NCBI GenBank assembly: GCA_024698925.1
Contig: JAILQO010000031.1
Location: forward strand, 1 to 64,000
Source: Bacteroidaceae bacterium
Lineage (GTDB): Bacteria > Bacteroidota > Bacteroidia > Bacteroidales > Bacteroidaceae
DNA length: 64,000 nucleotides
Direction: 5' to 3'
Below the pieces are notes generated by a model. The model searched no databases. It was not told the DNA's origin and saw only the letters and a list, made by a program, of their open reading frames with translations. The position numbers were made by a program, and so were the translations under genes. This document shows positions 35,091-44,612 of this stretch, piece by piece. Every line of letters starts with the position of its first letter. The first letter of the stretch is position 1.

Positions 35091-36218
35091 ATGAAAAAGA
35101 TATTGACTGTGGCCTGCATGGCGATGGCACTAGCTGCCCATGCACAGGAAAACACTAACAAGTGGTACGACAACCTCAAGTTCAGCGGCTACGGCATGCT
35201 GCAGTATCAGGCTACCGATAAGTATAGCAACCAGACCATCACAAATAGCAACGGAGATCCAGAGACCGTTGCCGTGAAGGACCACGCCAACGCTTTCAAC
35301 CTGCGTCTGGCCCGCTTCATCCTCGACGGCAAGATCAGCGACTTTGATTGGCGCGTACAGATACAAGGCACAAATGCGAAGGGGGCCGGAGAGCCCACCG
35401 TGCAGCTCATCGACCTCTACGCCGAATGGGTGGCGCACAAGGAATTCCGCATCAAGGCAGGTCAGTTCAAGCGCGCCTTCACCTTCGAGAATCCCATGAA
35501 TCCCATCACGCAGGGATGGTACTCATACGCCAACGTCATCAACGCCCTTTCAGGCTTCGGCGACCGCACGGGTGAGAAATCCAGCGGCGGACGCGACATC
35601 GGCCTGCAGGTGCAGGGCGACCTCTTCCCCAACACCAGCGGACGCCGACTGCTGCACTATCAGGTGGGCGTTTACAATGGCGAGGGTATCAATGCCAAAG
35701 AAACGAATAACCGCAAGGACATCATCGGAGGCCTGTGGGTGATGCCCTTTGAGGGCTTCCGCATCGGCGCGTTCGGATGGACAGGCAGTCGCGGCAACAT
35801 GACAGATATGAATGACGACAAGGTCAGCATCGACAAGAATCGCTATGCGCTCTCGGCAGAGTACACCAAAGACGAGTACACCTTCCGCGCGGAGTATCTG
35901 CACAGCCAGGGCTGGGGCGCTGACAAGGTGGGCAGCAATACCATCGACTACTCCAAGGGCGACAAGGCCGACGGCTGGTATGTCCTTGGCATCGTGCCTG
36001 TTGTCAAGAACAAACTCCACGCCAAGGCCCGCTACCAGACCTACCGCGAGAAGAAGGAGTGGAATAGCGCCAAGACGATGTACGAGGTGGGCGTGAACTA
36101 CTACTTCACGAAGAACCTGCAACTGAATGTGGAGTACGCGCTCGTCAATGAACGCGCCATCGTAGATAACAAGCAGAACTACAACTTCTTCGACGCACAG
36201 CTCGACTTCCGCTTCTGA
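35091..36218 (+). CDS. OprO/OprP-like porin (phosphate-selective porin family)
   Basis: 375 residues from MKKILTVACMAMALAAHAQ, a typical signal peptide. The mature part is an alternating-strand barrel (FNLRLARFILDGKISDFDWRVQIQGTN, FRIKAGQFKRAFTFENPMNP) ending in aromatic FFDAQLDFRF, the C-terminal signature of outer-membrane barrels. It matches the OprO/OprP porin family; whether phosphate or another anion passes is unknown. The 3' neighbour is a CoA-transferase with its own promoter, so no operon is implied. Confidence 0.82.
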   Translation: MKKILTVACMAMALAAHAQENTNKWYDNLKFSGYGMLQYQATDKYSNQTITNSNGDPETVAVKDHANAFNLRLARFILDGKISDFDWRVQIQGTNAKGAGEPTVQLIDLYAEWVAHKEFRIKAGQFKRAFTFENPMNPITQGWYSYANVINALSGFGDRTGEKSSGGRDIGLQVQGDLFPNTSGRRLLHYQVGVYNGEGINAKETNNRKDIIGGLWVMPFEGFRIGAFGWTGSRGNMTDMNDDKVSIDKNRYALSAEYTKDEYTFRAEYLHSQGWGADKVGSNTIDYSKGDKADGWYVLGIVPVVKNKLHAKARYQTYREKKEWNSAKTMYEVGVNYYFTKNLQLNVEYALVNERAIVDNKQNYNFFDAQLDFRF

Positions 36219-36273
36219 GTGATGAAGTCGGGTCACTGAACGTCAAAGGAAAAGACAAAAACATGAAAACATC

Positions 36274-36294
36274 AACCCATAAATGGGTTTTTTC
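36274..36294 (+). terminator. Terminator after the porin gene
   Basis: AACCCAT pairs with ATGGGTT across 2 nt, followed by TTTTTC. The loop is short and slippage to a 4-nt loop is likely. Confidence 0.65.
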
Positions 36295-36328
36295 ACACAA
36301 AAGCGAACGCTAATTCCTAAAAAGTTCG

Positions 36329-36336
36329 TACCTTTG
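36329..36336 (+). promoter_or_regulatory. Bacteroidetes -7 box (TACCTTTG) for the CoA-transferase
   Basis: A perfect TAnnTTTG match 33 nt before the start codon. Confidence 0.6.
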
Positions 36337-36368
36337 CAGCCGCAAATTAATTTTTATCAGATAGATAC

Positions 36369-37880
36369 ATGGAATTTAAGCGTATTCAAGCTGCTGAAGC
36401 CGCAGCGCTGATTGAGAACGGCCACACACTGGGCCTCTCAGGCTTCACACCCGCAGGCGTGCCCAAGTGCATTACTGCCGAGGTGGCTAAGAAAGCTCAT
36501 GCCGAACACGAGGCAGGCCGTCCGTTCAAAGTGAATATCTTCACGGGTGCCAGCACAGGTCAGAGCTGCGACGGTATGCTGGCCAACGAGCAGGCCATCG
36601 GTCTGCGCGCGCCTTACACCACCAACCCCGACTTCCGCAAGCACGTGAACCTCAACGAGATTCGCTACACGGATCTCAACCTCAGCAATATGGCTACCCA
36701 GATCCGTCAGGGCTACCTCGGCGACGTGGATTGGGCCATCATCGAGGCTTGCGACGTGGAGATTCACGGCTCCAAGGCTCACATCTTCCTGACAGCTGCT
36801 GGTGGTATCAGCCCCACCGTTTGCCGTCTGGCCAAGCGTGGTATTTTCGTAGAGCTCAACGCCTTCCACAGCCCGAAGAGCAAGGGTCTGCACGACGTTT
36901 ATGAAATTGAATACCACCCCTATCGCACTCCCATCAACATCACCAAGCCCAACGATCGCATCGGTAAACCCTACGTGGAGGTAGATGCAGACCGCATCCT
37001 GGGTATCGTTGAGTGCAACATCCCCGATGAGGCACGCACCTTCAAGGATCCCGATCCCATCACCACCAAGATTGGTCAGAACGTGGCAGACTTCCTCGTC
37101 CAGAACATGCGCGAGGGTAAGATTCCTCCCACCTTCCTGAACCTGCAGTCTGGCGTAGGTAGCGGTGCCAACGCCGTGCTCGGCGCTTTGGGACACAGCA
37201 CAGAAGTGCCCAACTTCAACATCTACACCGAGGTGCTGCAGGATGCACCTGTGCAACTGATGCGCGAGGGTCGTGTGCTCTCTGCTTCGGCCTGCTCACT
37301 GACGGTGACCAACGAGTGCCTCACAGGCATCTACGATGATATCGACTTCTTCAAGGACAAGCTCGTACTGCGTCCCTCTGAGATCTCCAATAACCCCGAG
37401 GTCATTGCTCGCATCGGCGTCTGCTCCCTGAACACCGCCATCGAAGCTGACATCTACGGTCACGTGAACAGCACCAAGATTTGCGGCACGAAGATGATGA
37501 ACGGTATCGGCGGTAGCGCTGACTTCACCTGCAACAGCTACCTCAGCATCTTCACCTGCGGTTCCACCACCAAGGGCGGCGCGATCTCCAGCATCGTTCC
37601 TTTCGCCAGTCATATCGACCACACCAGCCACTTCGTGGACGCTGTCATCACAGAGTACGGCGTAGCCGACCTTCGCGGCAAGTGCGCAATGGAGAAGGCC
37701 GAGGAGCTCATCAAGGTGGCTCATCCCGACTACCAGCCCCTGCTGCGTGACTACCTGAAGTATGCCGAGAAATATAGCGGCCACACACACCACTGCCTCA
37801 GCGCTGCCTTTGCAATGCACGACACGTTCCTGCGCAAGGGCGACATGCGCCTGACAGATCTGGCTGAATACGTCAAGTAA
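36369..37880 (+). CDS. Acetyl-CoA hydrolase/transferase family, probable succinyl-CoA:acetate CoA-transferase
   Basis: 503 residues. Family I CoA-transferase of the Cat1/AarC/ACH1 group, which moves CoA between succinyl- and acetyl- (or propionyl-) groups. LSGFTPAGVPKCIT and FTGASTGQSCDGML are the N-terminal substrate and CoA loops, and GVGSGANAVLGALG is a glycine-rich loop. The glutamate of NIYTEVLQD (about residue 290) is the expected thioester nucleophile. In a succinate- and acetate-forming anaerobe it would regenerate acetate or propionate with CoA retained. Own promoter and terminator. Confidence 0.9.
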   Translation: MEFKRIQAAEAAALIENGHTLGLSGFTPAGVPKCITAEVAKKAHAEHEAGRPFKVNIFTGASTGQSCDGMLANEQAIGLRAPYTTNPDFRKHVNLNEIRYTDLNLSNMATQIRQGYLGDVDWAIIEACDVEIHGSKAHIFLTAAGGISPTVCRLAKRGIFVELNAFHSPKSKGLHDVYEIEYHPYRTPINITKPNDRIGKPYVEVDADRILGIVECNIPDEARTFKDPDPITTKIGQNVADFLVQNMREGKIPPTFLNLQSGVGSGANAVLGALGHSTEVPNFNIYTEVLQDAPVQLMREGRVLSASACSLTVTNECLTGIYDDIDFFKDKLVLRPSEISNNPEVIARIGVCSLNTAIEADIYGHVNSTKICGTKMMNGIGGSADFTCNSYLSIFTCGSTTKGGAISSIVPFASHIDHTSHFVDAVITEYGVADLRGKCAMEKAEELIKVAHPDYQPLLRDYLKYAEKYSGHTHHCLSAAFAMHDTFLRKGDMRLTDLAEYVK

Positions 37881-37902
37881 AGCAGCATGCTATAAAGAAT
37901 AA

Positions 37903-37931
37903 AGGGGGACCCGAATTGGATCCCCCTTTTT
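37903..37931 (+). terminator. Terminator between the CoA-transferase and GH31
   Basis: AGGGGGA pairs with TCCCCCT across 11 nt, then TTTTC. The neighbours converge, so it may be bidirectional. Confidence 0.8.
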
Positions 37932-37947
37932 CATTATATAAACAGGC

Positions 37948-40362
37948 CTACAGCTTGATGCTTTGGCGTTTGCCGTTGTAAGTAACGTCCTTCTTGGTGC
38001 CGTCTGGCAGCACAATGCGGAAGGTGCGTTGTGCGAGCATGCCAGGGAACTGACCTTGGCGGGCTCCGAGGGTGAGGGTGCGTCCCTTATCCTTCCACGT
38101 CATCGGAATCTCTGCATAGGCGCCCTGCTCGTATGCATAGGTGTCGCCATCGTCCTCATAGAGCGTGAAGGTGCCGTCTGCGCCAGGATAGACACGCAGT
38201 TCCAGCGTACTCCAGTCGCGCTGCGGAATGGACTGCATCACGTCGCCCACAGGCAGGATGCTGCCAGCACGCACGAAGAGCGGAATGGAAGCGAGGGTCG
38301 TTGTGAGGGTGATGTCCTGCCCACCGGCGTAGGCCTTACCCGTCCAGAAGTCATACCACTGCGTGCCTGCGGGCAGGTACTTCTTGATGGTCTTGGGCAT
38401 CGTGAAGTCCTGAGCTGCGGAGGGTGTCTCGCCATCATCCTTCTTCTTGTCCCATCCTGTCATTTCGTTGGTGCGGATGAGCTTCTCCTGCGTATATTGA
38501 GCCTCCACGATGGGAGCTACCAGCAACTGGCGGCCGAAGAGGAACTCGTCCTTGAGATCGTGCGTGCGGGCATCTTTCTGGAAGTCCATCCAGAGGGCAC
38601 GCATGAAGGTGCCGCGACGATGGGTCACGTCCCAGGCGGTACTATATATATAAGGTATAAGACGGTAGCGCAGGCGGATGGCATCGGCAAGTGCATCATA
38701 AACAGGCTCGCCGGCCTTGCCGAAGTGATAGACCTCGCGATAAGTCTCTGTACCGTGACTGCGCATCATGGGACAGAAAGCGCCAAACTGCATCCAACGG
38801 ACATAGAGCTCCTGGAACTGCGGGTTGCGGCAGCCCGTCATGGGACCTCCGTGGTTATAAGAACCTGAGAAGAAGCCGCCGATGTCGGTATTGCAATGGG
38901 GAGCACCCGTCAGCGAGAAGTTCAGCAGCATCGGTATCTGGTTGCGCAGTGTGGGCCAGTTGCTGTTGACATCACCCGTCCACACATTGGAGGCAAAGCG
39001 CTGCTGACCGGCAAAGCCGGAGCGCGTCAGCACCATCACACGCTTGTCCGAGGTCGTTGCACGCTGGTGTTCATAGACACCCTGCACACAAGCCAGCGGG
39101 AAGGCATTGCGCACCTTGCGGAAAGTGCCGAGGGCGGTAGGTTCGTCGAGGTCGCTCTCCTTGAAGTCATGATGGTCGGGGTCCGTGGAATCCATCCACC
39201 ACACGTCAGCGCCGAGGTCGAAGAGTCGCTTCAGGTGGTTCCAATAAATGTCGCGTGCCTCAGCGGTATAGGGTTTATAGACGCGTACGCCGCTGGGATA
39301 GTCCTTACGGGGCGGCCACTGAGAGAGTCCGCTCTGGGGCCACGTCTGGAAATTGAAGAGCAAGTCGCGCTCATCCATATCGCGATAGGGCTTGGTCATC
39401 GGGCCAAAACTCTGCCAGATGCTGATAGCCAAGTGGGCATTCTGATCGTGAATGTGCTTGATCATACCCTTGGCATCACCGAATTCGGGATTCAGGAATT
39501 CCATCGCATTCCACAGGTAGTTGCTGTCCCAGTACTGCCAATCGAGAATCATGCCGTCAAGAGGCACACCAATCGCACGATAGCGGTCCAGCACCTCTGT
39601 CAGTTCGCGCTGGCTCTTGTAGCGCTCGCGGCTCTGCCAGAAACCGTAGCTCCACATCGGCAGCATAGGCACATCGCCTGTCAGTTCGCGAATGAGGGCG
39701 ATATTTCCGTCGGCTGAACCACCCAGCATGAAGTAGTAATCAATGCCGTCGGCCACCTCAGAGGCAAAGGTGAGGCCATCCTCGCGAGTGTCACGGAGCT
39801 GCGTCGGAGAGTAGTTGTCCCAGAAGACCGCGTAGCCCTTGAGGCTCTGGAAGATGTTCTGGAAGTCCTCGAGATTGCTTTGGATCATGCGGCGATGCTC
39901 ACCACGCTGGTTCAGCTTGCCGTTCTCCATGAGGCCAATACCATAGATAGCCTCATCGGCATCGAGGTCAAAGCGGGTTCCTGCACGGAAGAGGCCTGCG
40001 TCAGCACCTTCCTTGATGGGCTGCAGCTCCCAGGCGTCCTCACACAGCAGTTCGCGCATATCCTTCGTGAGGAAGCGCACGGTGCCTGTCGATTTCCACA
40101 CCACAACGGCCATTTTGTCCGTCTTCAAGGTGACGATTCCGTCCTTGTCCGTTTGCTTGACCTTCACCGTCTCAGGTGTCTTGATGACAACGAGACTGGG
40201 AGCAACAGAGGCTCCGGACATGGTCTTGGTAATGCGCACAATGTCATTGCTGAGGAAGGAGACACGCAAGGTGACATCCTTGCCCACCGTCAGCGTGACG
40301 TCAGTAGCCATCATCGTCGTTGCGACGAGGACGAGCAGAAGAGAAGAGAGAATTCTTTTCAT
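37948..40362 (-). CDS. Secreted GH31 alpha-glycosidase (alpha-glucosidase/alpha-xylosidase type)
   Basis: 804 residues from MKRILSSLLLVLVATTMMA, a clean signal peptide; the longer ORF start is rejected. After an N-terminal beta-sandwich (VTLTVGKDVTLRVSFLSND) comes the GH31 barrel. The nucleophile aspartate is in VWWMDSTDPDHHDF (about residue 399). The acid/base region reads RSGFAGQQRFASNVWTGDVNSNWPTLRNQ, followed by GAPHCNTDIGGFF. The C-terminal part (LRVYPGADGTFTLYEDDGDTYAYEQG) is the usual DUF5110-like beta domain. It releases alpha-linked glucose or xylose from oligosaccharides. No SusC/D or other PUL gene is adjacent. Confidence 0.92.
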   Translation of the reverse strand: MKRILSSLLLVLVATTMMATDVTLTVGKDVTLRVSFLSNDIVRITKTMSGASVAPSLVVIKTPETVKVKQTDKDGIVTLKTDKMAVVVWKSTGTVRFLTKDMRELLCEDAWELQPIKEGADAGLFRAGTRFDLDADEAIYGIGLMENGKLNQRGEHRRMIQSNLEDFQNIFQSLKGYAVFWDNYSPTQLRDTREDGLTFASEVADGIDYYFMLGGSADGNIALIRELTGDVPMLPMWSYGFWQSRERYKSQRELTEVLDRYRAIGVPLDGMILDWQYWDSNYLWNAMEFLNPEFGDAKGMIKHIHDQNAHLAISIWQSFGPMTKPYRDMDERDLLFNFQTWPQSGLSQWPPRKDYPSGVRVYKPYTAEARDIYWNHLKRLFDLGADVWWMDSTDPDHHDFKESDLDEPTALGTFRKVRNAFPLACVQGVYEHQRATTSDKRVMVLTRSGFAGQQRFASNVWTGDVNSNWPTLRNQIPMLLNFSLTGAPHCNTDIGGFFSGSYNHGGPMTGCRNPQFQELYVRWMQFGAFCPMMRSHGTETYREVYHFGKAGEPVYDALADAIRLRYRLIPYIYSTAWDVTHRRGTFMRALWMDFQKDARTHDLKDEFLFGRQLLVAPIVEAQYTQEKLIRTNEMTGWDKKKDDGETPSAAQDFTMPKTIKKYLPAGTQWYDFWTGKAYAGGQDITLTTTLASIPLFVRAGSILPVGDVMQSIPQRDWSTLELRVYPGADGTFTLYEDDGDTYAYEQGAYAEIPMTWKDKGRTLTLGARQGQFPGMLAQRTFRIVLPDGTKKDVTYNGKRQSIKL

Positions 40363-40498
40363 CTTGATGTAGGGTTCAGTTTGAAGAGATTTAGTATGAT
40401 TTGTGTCTGATGCAGTCATCTCAGAATAGGAAAAACAAAAGATGAAAGAAGAGTGTGTTAGGCTTTTCTTTCATCTCCCGTCTTTACGCTTTGTTCTG

Positions 40499-40572
40499 TG
40501 GTTGGGATACCCGGATTCGAACCAGGAAAAACAGAACCAAAACCTGTTGTGTTACCATTACACCATATCCCA
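40499..40572 (-). tRNA. tRNA-Gln (anticodon TTG), CCA encoded
   Basis: On the minus strand: acceptor TGGGATA with TATCCCA, D arm GTGTAATGGTAACAC, anticodon stem ACAGG/TCTGT around TTTTGGT (anticodon TTG), T arm CCTGG-TTCGAAT-CCGGG, discriminator A, then genomic CCA. Promoter box at 40603-40610. Confidence 0.93.
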
Positions 40573-40602
40573 ATCCTAAGGCTTTTATTGCTAAAAGCGC
40601 GG

Positions 40603-40610
40603 CAAAGGTA
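40603..40610 (-). promoter_or_regulatory. Bacteroidetes -7 box (TACCTTTG) for tRNA-Gln
   Basis: A perfect TAnnTTTG match on the minus strand 31 nt before the tRNA 5' end, the same distance as at tRNA-Arg. Confidence 0.6.
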
Positions 40611-40671
40611 CACATTATTTTCCATTTCTGCCGCACAAATTCAGAAAAAATTTACATGAACGATGCTTTTA

Positions 40672-40705
40672 TTGACATGTAATTCAAATAAAGTTCGTAT
40701 ATTTG
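40672..40705 (+). promoter_or_regulatory. Bacteroidetes promoter (TTG -33, TATATTTG -7) for the patatin gene
   Basis: TATATTTG at 40698-40705 with TTGACA at 40672-40677. It overlaps the ORF-track start (40703), so ATG 40733 is used. Confidence 0.6.
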
Positions 40706-40732
40706 CGGCGCAGGAAAAACTTTACACCCGAA

Positions 40733-41629
40733 ATGGAAAAGAAAGTAGCATTAGTATTGTCAAGCGGCGGTGCTAGAGGACTTGCCCACATCGGCGCCAT
40801 CGAGGAACTGGAGGCACAAGGCTATCAGATTACCTCCATTGCAGGATGTTCGATGGGCTCGCTCATCGGAGGTGTCTATGCGGCCGGAAAGCTGGCGGAA
40901 TTCCGCGAGTGGATGAAGACGATAGACAGAAAGAAGATGAGGGAGCTGACGGACTTCTCGCTCAGCCTGAACCATGTGGCCAAGGGTATGCGCATCATCG
41001 AGGCCATCATGGAATTTGTGCCCGACGTTCCCATCGAGGAGCTCCCCATCCCATATTGTGCTGTTGCTACCGACTGGATATCCGGGCGCGAGGTGGTGTT
41101 CCGTGAAGGCAGCCTGTTCCAGGCCATCCGCGCCTCCATCTCGCTACCTTCATTCTACGAGCCCGTGAAGCGCGACGGCATGATACTTATTGACGGCGGT
41201 GTGACCAATCCCATACCTTTGAACCGTGTCGTGCGCCACGAGGGCGACATCCTTGTGGGCGTTGACGTGAGCGGTCACGACTACGAGGCGCAATGGGAAG
41301 CGCATCAGGAACAGACGGAAAAGCGCAAGCACAGCACGTCGCTCTCGCAGCAGATACTCAACCGCCTCATCCCTGACAATCTCGACTTCAACCATTACAC
41401 GATTCTCTCGCGAGTCAGTTCCATCATGATCCGACAGAATTCCCTGCTGATGACGCAGCTGACAAAGCCTGACATCTTGGTGGATATCCAGATGAGTCGC
41501 TACGACGGCTTTGACTACGACAAGTCGGAGAAACTCATCGCCTTGGGAAAACAGAAGACACGACAGGCGCTGCTCCAGCACGCTGAATGTCTGTCGAAGA
41601 TCCCGAAGGAAATGCACAGGGCTCAATGA
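40733..41629 (+). CDS. Patatin-like phospholipase (RssA type)
   Basis: 298 residues from MEKKVALVLSSGGARGLAHIGAIEELE. The oxyanion hole is GGARG, the nucleophile serine sits in GCSMG (about residue 40), and the dyad aspartate in DGGVTNPIP (about 160). It is a Ser-Asp lipid acyl hydrolase expected to be cytosolic or membrane-associated, with no signal peptide. Substrate unknown. The longer ORF overlaps the promoter. A strong hairpin separates it from the convergent M16 gene. Confidence 0.9.
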   Translation: MEKKVALVLSSGGARGLAHIGAIEELEAQGYQITSIAGCSMGSLIGGVYAAGKLAEFREWMKTIDRKKMRELTDFSLSLNHVAKGMRIIEAIMEFVPDVPIEELPIPYCAVATDWISGREVVFREGSLFQAIRASISLPSFYEPVKRDGMILIDGGVTNPIPLNRVVRHEGDILVGVDVSGHDYEAQWEAHQEQTEKRKHSTSLSQQILNRLIPDNLDFNHYTILSRVSSIMIRQNSLLMTQLTKPDILVDIQMSRYDGFDYDKSEKLIALGKQKTRQALLQHAECLSKIPKEMHRAQ

Positions 41630-41682
41630 GAAAGGTGAGAACATTGATGCCAGCATCAAATTATTAGAACATACCTTTAAAG

Positions 41683-41721
41683 AAAAGGGGCTGTGCCATT
41701 CAATTTGACACAACCCCTTTT
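41683..41721. terminator. Bidirectional terminator between patatin and M16 genes
   Basis: AAAAGGGGCTGTG pairs with CACAACCCCTTTT (one mismatch) across 13 nt. A-rich and T-rich flanks give a T-run on both strands. Confidence 0.75.
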
Positions 41722-41742
41722 AAGTCTTCAAACGGTCGCTAA

Positions 41743-44571
41743 TTACTGCTCCGGTTCCATGATGACACGGATGCGGTTGCGCTTCTTGAGGATGGACTTA
41801 GCCATCTGCTGGATATCCTTCGCGGTGATGCCCTGGACAATCGTCTCGTAGTCCTTACTGGAATCGTACTTGTAGCGAAGGATGCCGGCGATGCGTCTCA
41901 TCCAGTAGCCGTTCTCGCGCTGGTTCTGCGTGAAGGTCTTGAGCATGTATTCCTTGGCCTTGGTGATGCTCTCCTCTGCCGGACCGTTGGCAGCGACATC
42001 CTCGAGGACGTCCTGAACAATCTGCAGACAGGTGTCAGTCATCTCGGGCTTGATGGGGAATGATGACTCAAGCACATAGTAGGTCTTGTCATCGGCACCA
42101 CGGGTGATATCGCCGTCGGCACTGGTGCTGTAGGCGGCGCCGAGTTCTTCGCGAATCTTCTTGAGGTAGGTCTCGGCTACACAAGTGCCGAGGATGCTCA
42201 TAACAGCATCGTTCTTGACAGAGAGCTTGATGGGACCTGTCCAGACGCTGAGGAGTGTGGTCTGCGGCGTCTCCATCTTCTTCGTGAAGCGGTTGGTGAT
42301 GTCGCCCTTGGCGAAGCGCATACCATTGTCAACGGGCTTGTCGTTGCGCTTCATGATGGGCAGCGTAGCCAGATATTGCTTGGAGAGTTCACGGATCTGG
42401 TTCTCGTCGATGTTGCCGATGAAGAAGAAGGTGAAGTCCGAAGCGTCGGCGAAGCGGTCGGCATAGATCTGCATGATGCGGTCGTAATCGATGTCGTCCA
42501 CATCGGCCTCTGTGATGGGCACCGTCAGGGGATGGTGGTTGTAGAGGGTGGCCTGGATGCTGTCGCTGAAGGCAGCCTTCGGGTTGAGGTTCTTGTTACG
42601 CAGGGCCTCACGCAGGCTGGAGAGGTAGGAGGCTACAGCGTCGTTGTCCTTCTCACGCAGCTGGAAGTTGAGGTAGATGAGCTCGAACATGGTCTGTACG
42701 TCCTTCCTGGAGCTGTGACCACCCAGGCTCTCCTGGCGTGCGCCAACGTTGGCTCCGGCGCTGGCATTCTTGCCGGCCAGGGCCTTGGAGAGTTCTACTT
42801 GCGTGAAGCCACCCAGCTTGCTGCGTCCCATCACGCCGCCGAGGACGGCAAGGTTGATGCGGTCAGCAAGGCCGTAGCGGTTGGTACCGCCATCGCTCCA
42901 CGCAGTCATGCGGATTTCGTCGTCTTTGTAGTCGGTAGCCTTCATGACGACCTTCACGCCATTGCTGAGGGTGAGGATGGTGGAGCCACAGGGGCCGGGG
43001 ACTTCCTTCTTGATGGAACCAGCCGCGGGCAGGTCCTCAATCAGCGGACAGCTCTTCACGTTGTCCTCCCACGGGGTGAGCTCCTGCTGCTGAGCAGCAT
43101 GGATGGCATTGAGGAGTTGTTCTTCGGTAGGAATCACGAGGCCCTCCTTATCGGGGTTGACGCAGAAGACCACGAGGTTGGTATCTGTACGGGTAATGAG
43201 CTGCTTTACGAGCATCTGATAAGCCTGAACGGGGATATTAGGCAGAACCTGCTGTGCCAGCTGATACTCCACCTCAATGCCAGGAATGGCATCATTGTCG
43301 AGGAACGAACGATAGTACTCGCGGGCATAGGCGATGGACTTCTGCTTGTCGCGGTTGTTATACGCCTGCTCATAGTTGCTGAGCGCCTCGGCTACGGTGC
43401 GGTCGATCTCACCCTGTGTAAAGCCAAACTGATCCAGACGGTAGAGCTCTGCCATCACGGCCTGCACGGCCTCCTCGACGCGGCCCTCCTTGGGACTGAT
43501 GGTGACATTAAGGGCACCGGTAACCTTACTGGAAAGCAGGAAAGCGCCGTCGTCCACGCCAGCACCGCGATAAGGACACTCGGGCTTCAGAGCCAGTTCG
43601 CCCAGACGCTGGTTGAGGGCGCTGAGGGCTAAGTTCTTGCTCAACTCTTCAATATAAGTGGGAGCGAGGTTGCGGAGGCTGTCAGGAGTGGCGGGGTGCT
43701 TCAGCGAGATCATGACGACCTGAGAGGTCTGTTCGGGGTCCTTGTCGCTGACAACGATGGCCTCCGTGTTGTCAGGTACGCTGTAGTATTCGCGCTTGGC
43801 CACAAGCTGCTCTACCTTGATGGGTGCGAAGAGTTTCTGGATCTTACTTTCAATCTGATCTACGTTGATATCACCTACGACGATGATACCCTGAAGGTCA
43901 GGGCGATACCATTTGTGGTAGTAGGCGCGCAAGGTGTCGTGGGGGAATTCGTCCACCACCTCCATCAGTCCGATGGGGAAGCGGCGGCCGTAGCGGCTAT
44001 CGGACATCAGTTTCTCAAGGTGCTTGACCAGCACACGAGTCATACCGGTGTTGCGCATGCGCCATTCCTGATGGATCACGCCGCGTTCCTTGTCAATCTC
44101 CTTGCCGTCAAGTGACAGGCTGTTGCTCCAGTCGTGGAGAATCAACAGACAGGAGTCGATGGCTCCCTCGCGCGCAGGAACATTATCAATATTATACACC
44201 GTCTCCTCCACGCTGGTGTACGCATTGAGCTGGGCACCGAACTTCACGCCGATGCTCTCAAGGTAGTTGGTCAGCGAGCTGTCGGGGAAATGGGTCGTGC
44301 CGTTGAAGCACATGTGTTCCAAGAAGTGTGCGAGGCCGCGCTGGCTCTCTTCCTCCTGAATGGAACCCACCTTCTGGGCGATGTAAAAGAAGACTTGGTT
44401 CTTGGGCTCCTTGTTGTGACGAATGTAGTAAGTGAGTCCGTTGTCAAGATGTCCCACGCGAACCTGAGGATCGACAGGCAGCGGTTGCATCATTTGTTCC
44501 ATGTTTTGTGCTGAGGCAGCCAAGGAAGCAGCAAAAAGCACGATGGAAGCTAGAATTTTTGTTAGTTTCAT
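41743..44571 (-). CDS. Secreted M16 family zinc peptidase (PqqL/insulinase type)
   Basis: 942 residues with signal peptide (KILASIVLFAASLAASAQ). The inverted zinc motif HxxEH is HFLEH in QRGLAHFLEHMCFNG (about residues 83-87), and the third ligand glutamate is in TSVEETVYNIDN further on. The second half (about 500-942) is the inactive partner domain, giving the two-lobed clamshell of M16 enzymes. Likely periplasmic, degrading peptides. It starts about 40 nt after the folK stop and may be expressed from the miaB-folK operon. Confidence 0.93.
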   Translation of the reverse strand: MKLTKILASIVLFAASLAASAQNMEQMMQPLPVDPQVRVGHLDNGLTYYIRHNKEPKNQVFFYIAQKVGSIQEEESQRGLAHFLEHMCFNGTTHFPDSSLTNYLESIGVKFGAQLNAYTSVEETVYNIDNVPAREGAIDSCLLILHDWSNSLSLDGKEIDKERGVIHQEWRMRNTGMTRVLVKHLEKLMSDSRYGRRFPIGLMEVVDEFPHDTLRAYYHKWYRPDLQGIIVVGDINVDQIESKIQKLFAPIKVEQLVAKREYYSVPDNTEAIVVSDKDPEQTSQVVMISLKHPATPDSLRNLAPTYIEELSKNLALSALNQRLGELALKPECPYRGAGVDDGAFLLSSKVTGALNVTISPKEGRVEEAVQAVMAELYRLDQFGFTQGEIDRTVAEALSNYEQAYNNRDKQKSIAYAREYYRSFLDNDAIPGIEVEYQLAQQVLPNIPVQAYQMLVKQLITRTDTNLVVFCVNPDKEGLVIPTEEQLLNAIHAAQQQELTPWEDNVKSCPLIEDLPAAGSIKKEVPGPCGSTILTLSNGVKVVMKATDYKDDEIRMTAWSDGGTNRYGLADRINLAVLGGVMGRSKLGGFTQVELSKALAGKNASAGANVGARQESLGGHSSRKDVQTMFELIYLNFQLREKDNDAVASYLSSLREALRNKNLNPKAAFSDSIQATLYNHHPLTVPITEADVDDIDYDRIMQIYADRFADASDFTFFFIGNIDENQIRELSKQYLATLPIMKRNDKPVDNGMRFAKGDITNRFTKKMETPQTTLLSVWTGPIKLSVKNDAVMSILGTCVAETYLKKIREELGAAYSTSADGDITRGADDKTYYVLESSFPIKPEMTDTCLQIVQDVLEDVAANGPAEESITKAKEYMLKTFTQNQRENGYWMRRIAGILRYKYDSSKDYETIVQGITAKDIQQMAKSILKKRNRIRVIMEPEQ

Positions 44572-44612
44572 TGTATTTGTTTTTTACCTTATGATCAAAT
44601 AATTAGAAAGCT

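Noticed and set aside
42376-43632. Plus-strand 418-aa ORF opposite the M16 peptidase
   Set aside because: Antisense shadow; Val/Gly/Leu-rich translation without motifs.
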